Shown here piece by piece: positions 8,188-15,846 of a DNA stretch of 64,000 nt. The position numbers and the translations under genes were made by a program. Source of the DNA: JAJNPS01 sp031378845 (GTDB lineage Bacteria; Pseudomonadota; Alphaproteobacteria; Rhodobacterales; Rhodobacteraceae); contig JANNES010000020.1 of assembly GCA_031378845.1 (NCBI GenBank), positions 186,001 through 250,000 of the forward strand, given 5' to 3'. Numbering within the stretch: the stretch's first letter is position 1; every line of letters starts with the position of its first letter. The notes beneath the pieces are model-generated. The model had not been told where the DNA came from. It worked only from the letters and a program-made list of their open reading frames with translations, and made no database searches.

Positions 8188-9134
8188 AGACATTGCTGAT
8201 CACGCGGCGCTTACCCGACACGGTTCTGGCCGCAGCACGCGCGCGCTTTGACGTCACGCTGCGCGATGACACCACGGTACTGACGGCGTCAGAGCTGCGA
8301 CAGGCACTGACCGATTACGACGCGGTGCTGCCGACGCTTGGCGACCGGTTTCAGGCCGAAGTCTTTGCCGATGTGCCCAGACCGCGCGCCGGAATTCTGG
8401 CCAATTTCGGGGTCGGCTATAACCACATCGACGCAGGTGTGGCGCGGGCGGCAGGCGTGGCCGTGACCAACACGCCTGGTGCGGTGACCGATGCCACCGC
8501 CGATATCGCGCTGGCGCTGATCTTGATGACGGCGCGCCGACTTGGCGAGGGGGAGCGGCTTTTGCGCGCCGGCAATTGGCATGGCTGGGGGCCGGTGCAG
8601 ATGCTGGGCATGCACGTGACCGGCAAGACCGTCGGGATCATCGGCATGGGCCGGATCGGCAAGGCGATTGCAGCACGTTGCCATTTCGGGTTCGCGATGA
8701 AGGTCGTGTTCTTCAACCGCTCCACTGTCGAAGATCCCGGCATGCCTGCGAGCCAAGTTACGATGGCCGAAGCGATGGCGGCAGATATCGTTGTTGTGGC
8801 GGTTCCGGGCGGGGCCGAGACACGTCATCTAATGAATGCCACGACCCTCGCCTGGATGAAGCCCACGGGCATTTTCGTGAATATCAGCCGGGGTGATGTG
8901 GTGGATGAGGCGGCGTTGATCGCGACCCTTCAGGCGGGTCAGATCGCGGGCGCGGGTCTGGATGTCTACGAGTTCGAACCAAAGGTCCCCGCCGCGCTGA
9001 TGGCGATGGAAAATGTGACGTTGCTCCCGCATCTGGGCACCGCAGCTCTGGAGGTCCGCGAAGCGATGGGCATGATGGCGGTGGACAATCTGATCGCGTG
9101 GCTGGAAGGGCGCGACCTCCCCAACAGGGTCTGA
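8184..9134 (+). CDS. D-isomer 2-hydroxyacid dehydrogenase (glyoxylate/hydroxypyruvate reductase-like)
   Basis: A 316-residue NAD(P)-dependent dehydrogenase. The nucleotide-binding motif GIIGMGRIGKAIAAR lies near residue 155, with catalytic Arg in NISRGDVVDE, Glu in LDVYEFEP, and His in LLPHLGTAALE. The pattern fits the D-glycerate dehydrogenase/glyoxylate reductase (GyaR) group. The start is a TTG at 8184 overlapping the csaA stop and preceded by GGGAGGA with suitable spacing; no earlier ATG fits. The precise substrate is not determined. Confidence 0.9.
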   Translation: MKTLLITRRLPDTVLAAARARFDVTLRDDTTVLTASELRQALTDYDAVLPTLGDRFQAEVFADVPRPRAGILANFGVGYNHIDAGVARAAGVAVTNTPGAVTDATADIALALILMTARRLGEGERLLRAGNWHGWGPVQMLGMHVTGKTVGIIGMGRIGKAIAARCHFGFAMKVVFFNRSTVEDPGMPASQVTMAEAMAADIVVVAVPGGAETRHLMNATTLAWMKPTGIFVNISRGDVVDEAALIATLQAGQIAGAGLDVYEFEPKVPAALMAMENVTLLPHLGTAALEVREAMGMMAVDNLIAWLEGRDLPNRV

Positions 9135-9135
9135 G

Positions 9136-9804
9136 ATGATCATCTCGCGCGCGCGAAAATACATCTTTGTGCATATCCCCAAGACCGGGGGCACGGCGCT
9201 GACGCTGCTGCTGGAGGCACGGGCCGCCAAGGATGACATCCTGATCGGCGACACGCCCAAGGCACGCGCACGCAAAGGACGCCTGACGGGCGTCAAGACC
9301 ATGGGTCGGCTGTGGAAACATTCGACGCTGGCCGACATCACAGGGTTGGTGACCGACGCCGAAATGGCAGAGTTCTTCGTCCTGACGCTGGTGCGCAATC
9401 CGTGGGACCGGATGGTCAGCTATTACTGCTGGCTGCGCGCACAGTCCTTTGCCCATCCGGCAGTGGGACTGGCCAAGGCTTTGGATTTCAGCGGTTTTCT
9501 AAATCACCCCCACCTGCAGGCGAGCCTGCGGCTGTGGCCCTATGGCGCCTATCTGCGCGATGGCCGGGGGGTGGAACGCGCAGGCCTTTTCGTCCGGCTG
9601 GAACACTTTGCGCAAGATGTGGCCCCGTTCGAGGCGCATCTGGGTTTTGGCGTGACCTTGCCGCGCGTCAACAGTTCTGACCGGGGGATGGATTGGCGAC
9701 CCTATTACACCGATGCCGATGCCGCCCTGATCGGTGACATCTGCTGCCCCGACATCGCCCGCCATGGCTATGGATTTGATGACGCGGGGCGGGTGGCGGG
9801 GTAG
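9136..9804 (+). CDS. sulfotransferase family 2-type protein
   Basis: A 222-residue protein with the PAPS-binding 5'-phosphosulfate loop HIPKTGGTALTLL at residues 13-25 and the 3'-phosphate loop LVRNPWDRMVSYY near 90-102. This is the sulfotransferase family 2 layout, transferring sulfate from PAPS to an unknown acceptor such as a surface glycan or lipid. The ATG follows the preceding stop by one base, so it belongs to the proC-csaA transcript. It converges with fadJ, leaving 15 bases between the stops. Confidence 0.87.
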   Translation: MIISRARKYIFVHIPKTGGTALTLLLEARAAKDDILIGDTPKARARKGRLTGVKTMGRLWKHSTLADITGLVTDAEMAEFFVLTLVRNPWDRMVSYYCWLRAQSFAHPAVGLAKALDFSGFLNHPHLQASLRLWPYGAYLRDGRGVERAGLFVRLEHFAQDVAPFEAHLGFGVTLPRVNSSDRGMDWRPYYTDADAALIGDICCPDIARHGYGFDDAGRVAG

Positions 9805-9819
9805 GCCCTGCCAACCCTG

Positions 9820-12012
9820 TTAGGCCACCTTGCGCGCACTGCCACCAAAGCGGGCGTAGAACCCATCACCTTTTTCCGCGATGTCGCGCAGCAAGGCAGG
9901 CGCGTGAAAACGCGGGCCGAATTGCGCGGTCAGGCCACGGCAGATCCCCACCGCTTTTGCCGCACCGATCATGTCGAGCCATGAGAACGGCCCCCCCGAC
10001 CAAGGTGCAAACCCCCAGCCGAGGATTGCGCCCACGTCGCCCTCGCGGATGTCGGTCAGAACGCCGTCCTCAAGCGCGCGGACAGCCTCCAGCACCTGCG
10101 CAAAGAGCAGACGGTGCTGCACATCCGTCAACGAGGGCTGCGCCTTGTCCAGCGGGTACTTTGGCGCAAGCCCGTCCCAGAGCCCCAGACGGTCGCCGGT
10201 GTCGGAATAGGCATAAAATCCGGCATTGGCCTTGCGGCCCAACCGGGACTGACCGACCATCCAGAGCAGCACCTTGTCCACCGCAGCATCGGGATAGGTA
10301 TCACCCATCGCGGCCTTGGTGGCCGAAGCGATCTTGACGCCCAGATCGATCGAGGTCTCGTCCACAAGTTGCAGCGGCCCCAACGGCATGCCGACCAGCT
10401 TGGCCGCGTTTTCGATCAGCGCGGGCTCGACCCCTTCGGTGACCATCCGGATGCCTTCGTTGATATACGGAATGATGCAGCGATTGGCATAGAAGAACCG
10501 CGCGTCATTCACCACGATGGGTGTCTTGCGCAACTGACGCACGAAATCCAGCGCCTTGGCCACGGCGGCATCACCGGTCTGTTTGCCACGGATGATCTCC
10601 ACGAGGTTCATCTTGTCGACCGGGGAGAAGAAATGGATGCCGATGAATTGTTCGGGCCGGGTGCTGGCGCGCGCCAGCCCCGAGATCGGCAAGGTTGAGG
10701 TGTTGGAGGCAAAGATGCCGTCGGCCGGGAACACGTCTTCGGCCCGCGCGGTGACATCCGCCTTGACCTTGGGGTCCTCAAACACGGCCTCGACGATCAG
10801 ATCGCACGCCGCAAGCGCCGCATAGTCGGTGGTGGCAGTGATGCGGCCCAGCACGTCGGCCTTTTTCTCGGGCGTGACCTTGCGGCGCTGGATGCCCTTG
10901 TCGAGGATACCCTCGGCGTGGGATTTGCCACGGTCAGCAGCCTCTTGGGTGGCATCGATCAGCACGACGTCGATCCCGGCATTGGCGGCGACATAGGCGA
11001 TGCCGGCCCCCATCATGCCAGCGCCAAGGATGCCGACCACCTTGACCGACTGATCTGGCTGCCGGGGACGGTTTGCGCCTTTTTCCAGCGCTTCCTTGTT
11101 GATGAAGAGGCTGCGGATCATCGCCGACGACGAGGGGTTCATCAAGATGGACGTGAACCAGCGCGCCTCGATCTTGATGGCGGTGTCAAAGGGCACCAGC
11201 GCGCCTTCATAGACCGCCGACATCAGGGCCTTGGCCGCGGGATAGACGCCGAAGGTCTTGGCATTGACCATCGCCGAGGCGCCCACAAAGGTCATGAAAC
11301 CCGCCGGGTGATAGGGTGTACCGCCGGGCATCTTGTAGCCCTTGGCATCCCATGGTTTCACGAGGTCTGCGTCGGTTGCCGCCAGTACCCATTCTTTGGC
11401 GCGGACCAGCAAGTCCTCGGGGGCTGCAACCTCGTCGATCAGTCCGCTTGATTTGGCGGATCTGGGATCCGAAAGCTTACCCTCCAACAAAAACGGTGCC
11501 GCCATCATCACGCCCATCTTGCGCACCAGCCGCGTCGTGCCGCCCATGCCGGGAAAGATGCCGACCTGAATCTCGGGCAGTCCGATCTTGGCGCGCGGAT
11601 TGTCGGCGGCGATGATGCGATGGCAGGCAAGCGGGATTTCCAAACCAATGCCCAGCGCTGTGCCGGGCAGGGCCGCCACGATCGGCTTGGCCCCTTTCAG
11701 GGTCTTGGGGTCCATGCCGGCGCGTTCGATCTTGCGCAGGATCGCGTGGGTGGCCATGACACCCGCAAAGACCGCTGCCGCACCACCCTCTTTCATCTTG
11801 GCGATGATGTTGAGGTCCATGCCCCCGGCAAAGTCCTTTTTGCCCGAGGTCAGGATCACGCCCTTGACCGCAGCATCGCCAAGCGCGCGGTCGATCAGCC
11901 CGTCAAGCGCGGCAAAGCCTGCCTGGCTCATCACGTTCATAGACTTGCCGGGCATGTCCCAGGTGATGGTGGCAACGCCATCTGCGTCGACGGCAAAGGC
12001 GAAATCGGTCAT
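9820..12012 (-). CDS. fadJ: multifunctional fatty-acid oxidation protein (enoyl-CoA hydratase / 3-hydroxyacyl-CoA dehydrogenase)
   Basis: A 730-residue fusion carrying out hydration and NAD-dependent oxidation in beta-oxidation. The crotonase domain covers about residues 1-190 (SGKKDFAGGMDL, then LGIGLEIPLACHRIIAADN and GLPEIQVGIFPGMGG with the catalytic Glu). The dehydrogenase Rossmann motif GILGAGMMGAGIAY is near residue 325, and HFFSPVDKMNLVEI carries the catalytic His. The ATG at 12012 follows GGAGG; the much longer upstream frame overlaps the cupin gene and is rejected. It is the last gene of an operon with a thiolase and two cupin genes. Confidence 0.96.
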   Translation of the reverse strand: MTDFAFAVDADGVATITWDMPGKSMNVMSQAGFAALDGLIDRALGDAAVKGVILTSGKKDFAGGMDLNIIAKMKEGGAAAVFAGVMATHAILRKIERAGMDPKTLKGAKPIVAALPGTALGIGLEIPLACHRIIAADNPRAKIGLPEIQVGIFPGMGGTTRLVRKMGVMMAAPFLLEGKLSDPRSAKSSGLIDEVAAPEDLLVRAKEWVLAATDADLVKPWDAKGYKMPGGTPYHPAGFMTFVGASAMVNAKTFGVYPAAKALMSAVYEGALVPFDTAIKIEARWFTSILMNPSSSAMIRSLFINKEALEKGANRPRQPDQSVKVVGILGAGMMGAGIAYVAANAGIDVVLIDATQEAADRGKSHAEGILDKGIQRRKVTPEKKADVLGRITATTDYAALAACDLIVEAVFEDPKVKADVTARAEDVFPADGIFASNTSTLPISGLARASTRPEQFIGIHFFSPVDKMNLVEIIRGKQTGDAAVAKALDFVRQLRKTPIVVNDARFFYANRCIIPYINEGIRMVTEGVEPALIENAAKLVGMPLGPLQLVDETSIDLGVKIASATKAAMGDTYPDAAVDKVLLWMVGQSRLGRKANAGFYAYSDTGDRLGLWDGLAPKYPLDKAQPSLTDVQHRLLFAQVLEAVRALEDGVLTDIREGDVGAILGWGFAPWSGGPFSWLDMIGAAKAVGICRGLTAQFGPRFHAPALLRDIAEKGDGFYARFGGSARKVA

Positions 12013-12986
12013 GGTGTCCTCCTGACAAGGATTTCGGCACCATCGCGGCGCAGATAGCGCCGCGTCGGGCCGTTCTTGTGGGTGATCAGGTCGTGATCGG
12101 CGTAATGGATGATGTCGTGCGGCTTGCGGGTGCCGACTACCAGATAGCTCACCGGCGCGGCTGAGCGATTGTCGAGCCTGTGCCCCACGGGCTGACCCGC
12201 AGGCCAACAGGCTGCATCGCCCGCCTGCATCAGGGTTTCGGTATCTTCGACCAGCATGACTTTGCCGGACAGGACATAGACCATCTCGTCCTCGGTCTCG
12301 TGCCAATGGCGGTGGCCGGAGGAAGAGCCGGGAGGAAGCTCTTCGACAAAAGCGCCGAATTGCGACAGGCCGCCCGGATCGCTGATGAGCCGCGCAGAGT
12401 AGGGGCCCGGACCGGGACCGGTAATCGGATGGATCGGGTTTTCGTCGCAGGTCCAGACCGCGTCAGTGGCGCGCAGGATACGTGGCATGGGCGAAGCTGG
12501 GTCAAAGGGTTTTCCCCAGCAGGGCGAAAGGTCCAGCAAGTGCGCGGGCAGATCGCCGCCATCGACGACTTCTTGCGCAGCGTCGATGATCTGCCATGTG
12601 GTGTCCAGATTGACCTGCCGCTCGCCTTCGTCCGGGTAGTGACAGATATCGCGCGCCACGCGCGTTCCTACGATCAGATAGCGCACTGGCGCGTCGGTCC
12701 GGTTGGTCACATGATGGGCGTTCGGATCGCCATGCCGCCAGCATGCGGCATCGCCGGGCGTCAGGTCATGCGCGCCGTCATCGTCGATGACCGTGGCCGT
12801 TCCGTCGAGGCCGTATAGAAACTCATCCTCGGTCGCGTGCCAGTGACGCTGGGACGAAACGGCCCCCGGCATCAAGGTATCGAGATAGGCCCCGAACTGG
12901 GTCAGCCCGCCGCCCATGGACAGATAGATGATGACACCGCCATTGTCCGCTTCGTCGCGGGGGGCGTGTGCCGGATCGACGATCAT
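12009..12986 (-). CDS. bicupin protein (two tandem cupin domains)
   Basis: A 325-residue protein with two homologous cupin modules. Module A (about 10-125) contains GGLTQFGAYLDTLMPG, then RHWHATEDEFLYGL, GDAACWRHG and RYLIVGTRV. Module B (about 205-320) repeats GLSQFGAFVEELPPG, RHWHETEDEMVYVL, GDAACWPAG and SYLVVGTRK. Each keeps the H-x-H-x3-E and later His expected for a divalent metal site. The ATG at 12986 overlaps the preceding cupin gene as ATGA and its TGA overlaps fadJ. Function unknown; cupins include dioxygenases, lyases, isomerases and storage folds. Placement between thiolase and fadJ suggests a task in acyl-CoA or aromatic-acid metabolism. Confidence 0.85.
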   Translation of the reverse strand: MIVDPAHAPRDEADNGGVIIYLSMGGGLTQFGAYLDTLMPGAVSSQRHWHATEDEFLYGLDGTATVIDDDGAHDLTPGDAACWRHGDPNAHHVTNRTDAPVRYLIVGTRVARDICHYPDEGERQVNLDTTWQIIDAAQEVVDGGDLPAHLLDLSPCWGKPFDPASPMPRILRATDAVWTCDENPIHPITGPGPGPYSARLISDPGGLSQFGAFVEELPPGSSSGHRHWHETEDEMVYVLSGKVMLVEDTETLMQAGDAACWPAGQPVGHRLDNRSAAPVSYLVVGTRKPHDIIHYADHDLITHKNGPTRRYLRRDGAEILVRRTP

Positions 12987-13456
12987 CGCGGCCCTTTCCA
13001 GTCGGTGCCGTCCTTGTACGTAAAGCGGCTCACGCCACCACTCTGATGCACCACGAAATCGACGTCGGAATACGTCGCGACCTCGGTCTTGGCCTTGGTG
13101 CCGACCACCAGAAATCGCGCCTCCTGATCCGTAAGGTTGACGAAATGATGCCCATCCGGCACGCCAGCCGGAAAGGCCGCGCAATCGCCGACCCGCATGA
13201 TCGTGGAACCGCCATCCTGCACCATGGTGCACGCGCCTTGTGTCACCATCACGAACTCGTCTTCGTTCAGGTGCCAGTGGCGCAGGGACGATTTGGCCCC
13301 CGGTGGAAGGACGACAATGTTCACGCCGAATTGCGTGAGGCCCCCGGCCTCACCCAGTCGCATGGACCAGCGTCGTGCGACCTCGGCGTCATAGGGTGCG
13401 GGATAGATCGAGTTGGTTTTGACCGGGACTTTTGACAGATCAAGTTTTGGCATCAT
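12983..13456 (-). CDS. single-domain cupin protein
   Basis: A 157-residue protein whose cupin core is clearly related to both modules of the next gene: GGLTQFGVNIVVLPPG, RHWHLNEDEFVMV, GDCAAFPAG, HHFVNL and RFLVVGTKA occur in the same order. Metal ligands are predicted in the H-x-H-x3-E stretch and the later His. It starts at an ATG overlapping the thiolase stop (ATGA) and ends overlapping the bicupin start, so the order thiolase-cupin-bicupin-fadJ is translationally coupled throughout. No substrate can be named. Confidence 0.85.
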   Translation of the reverse strand: MMPKLDLSKVPVKTNSIYPAPYDAEVARRWSMRLGEAGGLTQFGVNIVVLPPGAKSSLRHWHLNEDEFVMVTQGACTMVQDGGSTIMRVGDCAAFPAGVPDGHHFVNLTDQEARFLVVGTKAKTEVATYSDVDFVVHQSGGVSRFTYKDGTDWKGPR

Positions 13457-14664
13457 ACCCTCTCAATGATGGTGGCCGCCCCCATGCCCGACGCGATGCA
13501 CAGCGTTGCAAGGCCGGTGGATTTGCCGCTGCGCTCCAACTCGTCCAGAAGCGTGCCGATGATGATGGCACCCGTGGCCCCCAAGGGGTGGCCCATGGCG
13601 ATGGCGCCGCCATTGACGTTGACGATGGCAGGATCGACGTCAAAGGCCTGCATGAACCGCAGCACGACTGAGGCAAAAGCCTCGTTAACCTCGAAAAGGT
13701 CGATGTCGCCGATCGCCATGCCGGCGTCGCGCAAGATCTTTTCGGTCACCGGCACGGGGCCGGTCAGCATGATGGTTGGATCGGTGCCGATCTTGGCTGT
13801 TGCACGGATGCGGGCGCGGGGTTTGAGCCCATGTGCGGCCCCAAACTCGGCATTGCCGATCAACAGCGCCGCCGCCCCGTCGACGATGCCCGAGGAATTG
13901 CCCGCATGGTGGATATGGTTGATCCGCTGCAGATGCGGGTATTTCATCAGGGCGATCTTGTCGAAACCAGGCATGACCTCGCCCATCTCCTTGAAGGCGG
14001 GCCTTAGTGCGCCCAAAGCCTGCATGTCGGTGCCAGGACGCATGTATTCGTCATGGGCAAGGATCGGCAGGCCGTTCTGATCGGTGATCTTGATCACCGA
14101 TCTGGCAAAACGCGCCTCTGCCCAGGCGGCCGCCGCACGCCGTTGGGATTCCACCGCCAGCAGATCCGCATCGTCGCGGCTAAAGCCATATTCGGTGGCG
14201 ATGATGTCGGCGGAAATCCCCTGCGGGACGAAATAAGTCTTCATCGCAAGGCTGGGATCGACGGCAATCGCAGCGCCATCGCTGCCCATGGCGACGCGGC
14301 CCATCATCTCCACCCCGCCCGCGATATAGGCTTGCCCCGCCCCGCCGCGCACCTGATTGGCGGCAAGGTTCACCGCCTCCATGCCGCTGGCACAAAAGCG
14401 GTTGATGGCAAGGCCGGGGATGCTTTCGTCCAGATCCGAGGCCAGCACCGCAGAGCGGGCAAGACACCCGCCCTGTTCGCCGACTTGGGTGACATTGCCC
14501 CAGATCACATCCTCCACGGCGTGACCGTGCAGGCCGTTGCGCGCCTTGACCGCATTCAGAACCTTGGCCGACAGCGCCACCGCAGTCAGCTCATGCAAAG
14601 CCCCGTCCGCACGCCCCTTGCCGCGCGGGGAACGGACGGCGTCAAAGATAAACGCATCTTGCAT
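13453..14664 (-). CDS. fadA: thiolase (acetyl-CoA C-acyltransferase)
   Basis: A 403-residue thiolase that cleaves 3-ketoacyl-CoA, or forms acetoacetyl-CoA in reverse. The nucleophilic Cys lies in NRFCASGMEAVN near residue 90; the C-terminal catalytic groups are in NVNGGAIAMGHPLGATGA (His) and CIASGMGAA (Cys). The ATG at 14664 follows GGAG with seven-base spacing; a TTG two codons earlier is less likely. Position in front of cupins and fadJ makes this the FadA partner of FadJ, although its chain-length preference cannot be read from sequence. Confidence 0.93.
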   Translation of the reverse strand: MQDAFIFDAVRSPRGKGRADGALHELTAVALSAKVLNAVKARNGLHGHAVEDVIWGNVTQVGEQGGCLARSAVLASDLDESIPGLAINRFCASGMEAVNLAANQVRGGAGQAYIAGGVEMMGRVAMGSDGAAIAVDPSLAMKTYFVPQGISADIIATEYGFSRDDADLLAVESQRRAAAAWAEARFARSVIKITDQNGLPILAHDEYMRPGTDMQALGALRPAFKEMGEVMPGFDKIALMKYPHLQRINHIHHAGNSSGIVDGAAALLIGNAEFGAAHGLKPRARIRATAKIGTDPTIMLTGPVPVTEKILRDAGMAIGDIDLFEVNEAFASVVLRFMQAFDVDPAIVNVNGGAIAMGHPLGATGAIIIGTLLDELERSGKSTGLATLCIASGMGAATIIERV

Positions 14665-14676
14665 GGTCAATCTCCT

Positions 14677-15312
14677 TCAGGCGCGGTCGGCGGGGCTGCC
14701 GGGCATCAGATCATAGGGAGGCTTCCAGCCCGGGGTCGCGGCGATGGCATCGAGCCAGCGGTCGATATGGGGCCAGTCGGCACGGCTGAAACCAAAGGGC
14801 TCAGTGTAAAAGAGATACCCACAGCAGCTAAGATCAGCGATGGTCATCGCCCCCCCTGCGACCCATGTGCGGTTGGCGAGATGATCGTTCAAGATCGTAT
14901 AGGCAGCTTTCAGGCGGCCTTGCATGAAAGGGATGGCCCCGACGGGTCGCTTGTCCTCGGCCACAAAATTCGCGATAGCCCGGGCCGGGCCGATCATGCC
15001 GGAGAGGCGGTGATTGTCCCAAAACATCCAGCGCAGGATCTCGCGCCGTTCCGCTGCCGACTTTCCGCCCAGTTTGCCGGACTTTGAACTGATATAGTCA
15101 AGGATGACGCCGGATTGCGTCAGCGTTGTCTCGCCATCGACCAGCACCGGCACCTCGCCCATCTCGTTGATGGCGCGAAATTCGGGCCTGCGGGTTTCGC
15201 CGTTGAAGAAATCGACAAAGACCGGCTCCCAATCCTGATCCGCAAAAGTCAGTGTCAGCGCCACCTTGTAGGCATTTCCGGACTCGCCAAAGCAGTAGAG
15301 TTTCATCATCAT
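14677..15312 (-). CDS. glutathione S-transferase family protein
   Basis: A 211-residue GST with a thioredoxin-like N domain (MKLYCFGESGNAYKVALTL; VPVLVDGETTLTQSGVILDY, with the cis-Pro and the Glu/Gln-Ser glutathione site) and an all-helical C domain containing MTIADLSCCGYL. The first of three consecutive ATG codons (15312) follows GGAG with seven-base spacing. It lies 12 bases before the thiolase and is probably the first gene of the beta-oxidation operon. Roles could be detoxification or a glutathione-dependent catabolic step. Confidence 0.9.
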   Translation of the reverse strand: MMMKLYCFGESGNAYKVALTLTFADQDWEPVFVDFFNGETRRPEFRAINEMGEVPVLVDGETTLTQSGVILDYISSKSGKLGGKSAAERREILRWMFWDNHRLSGMIGPARAIANFVAEDKRPVGAIPFMQGRLKAAYTILNDHLANRTWVAGGAMTIADLSCCGYLFYTEPFGFSRADWPHIDRWLDAIAATPGWKPPYDLMPGSPADRA

Positions 15313-15401
15313 GTCGTTCTCCGGTTGAGGCGGCAGAGATGCTCTGTGGCCTGTCGTTTCTGGGACATCTGCCACCGCATGTCACACGCGGGCGGCAGTC
15401 G

Positions 15402-15614
15402 TCACTTTTTGCGCTCTTCCAGTTCCGCATTGAACAGGCGCATGCGGTGGGTCAGGTTGTCTTCGTTGATCACGGACGAGAAATTCTCAAACAGGAACGA
15501 CAGCGCCTCTCCCTCATCCAACCCCGCCTCTTTGGCAAAGCGTTTCAGGCCGCGATAGCCATCCTCGGTCATCGCGACCGGAAAGCGGCGGGTGAGGCGC
15601 AGGCGTTTGGGCAT
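15402..15614 (-). CDS. small conserved protein, 70 aa
   Basis: The sequence begins MPKRLRLTRRFPVAMTEDGY and ends NAELEERKK; it is basic at the N terminus and helical and acidic afterwards, with GLDEGEALSFLFENF in the middle. The short RFPVAMTEDGYRGLKRFA strand-helix layout is reminiscent of ribbon-helix-helix DNA-binding proteins, but I cannot confirm it. It lies 6 bases after the DUF4287 gene and in the same direction as the acyl-CoA dehydrogenase and GST genes. I do not recognise a named family. Confidence 0.65.
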   Translation of the reverse strand: MPKRLRLTRRFPVAMTEDGYRGLKRFAKEAGLDEGEALSFLFENFSSVINEDNLTHRMRLFNAELEERKK

Positions 15615-15620
15615 CCGGTC

Positions 15621-15824
15621 CTATTCCTTTTTGCCCCGCAGATAGGCCACGATTGCCATCGCATGTCCACGCCCAAGGTCGCAATCGGCGGCAAGCCAGT
15701 CGATGAACACCGAGGCCCTGGCGACGGGATCAAGCAGTCCCTTGGCAGCTGCCATCCGGTAGAAAGCCTCAGGCGACTTGCCGGTCTTGGTCTGGATGTC
15801 GTCGAAATAGGCCTGAAAGGACAT
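15621..15824 (-). CDS. DUF4287 domain-containing protein
   Basis: A 67-residue protein matching the DUF4287 pattern: FQAYFDDIQTKTGKSPEAF at the N terminus, FIDWLAADCDLGRGHAMAIV at the C terminus with the conserved GRGHAM. The function of this domain is unknown; it often occurs alone or fused to DUF5655. It follows the acyl-CoA dehydrogenase by 22 bases on the same strand, so it is probably co-transcribed. Confidence 0.85.
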   Translation of the reverse strand: MSFQAYFDDIQTKTGKSPEAFYRMAAAKGLLDPVARASVFIDWLAADCDLGRGHAMAIVAYLRGKKE

Positions 15825-15846
15825 CAGTTCTTCTCCCCCGTCATCG

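Noticed and set aside
12013..12306. N-terminal extension of FadJ
   Set aside because: It overlaps the bicupin gene out of frame; a GGAGG-preceded ATG at 12012 begins the crotonase domain.
12983..13456. DMSP lyase (DddQ/DddW/DddK-type cupin)
   Set aside because: Those lyases are cupins found in roseobacters, but the motif here is H-x-H-x3-E without a visible lyase-type Tyr/His arrangement; not excluded, only unsupported.
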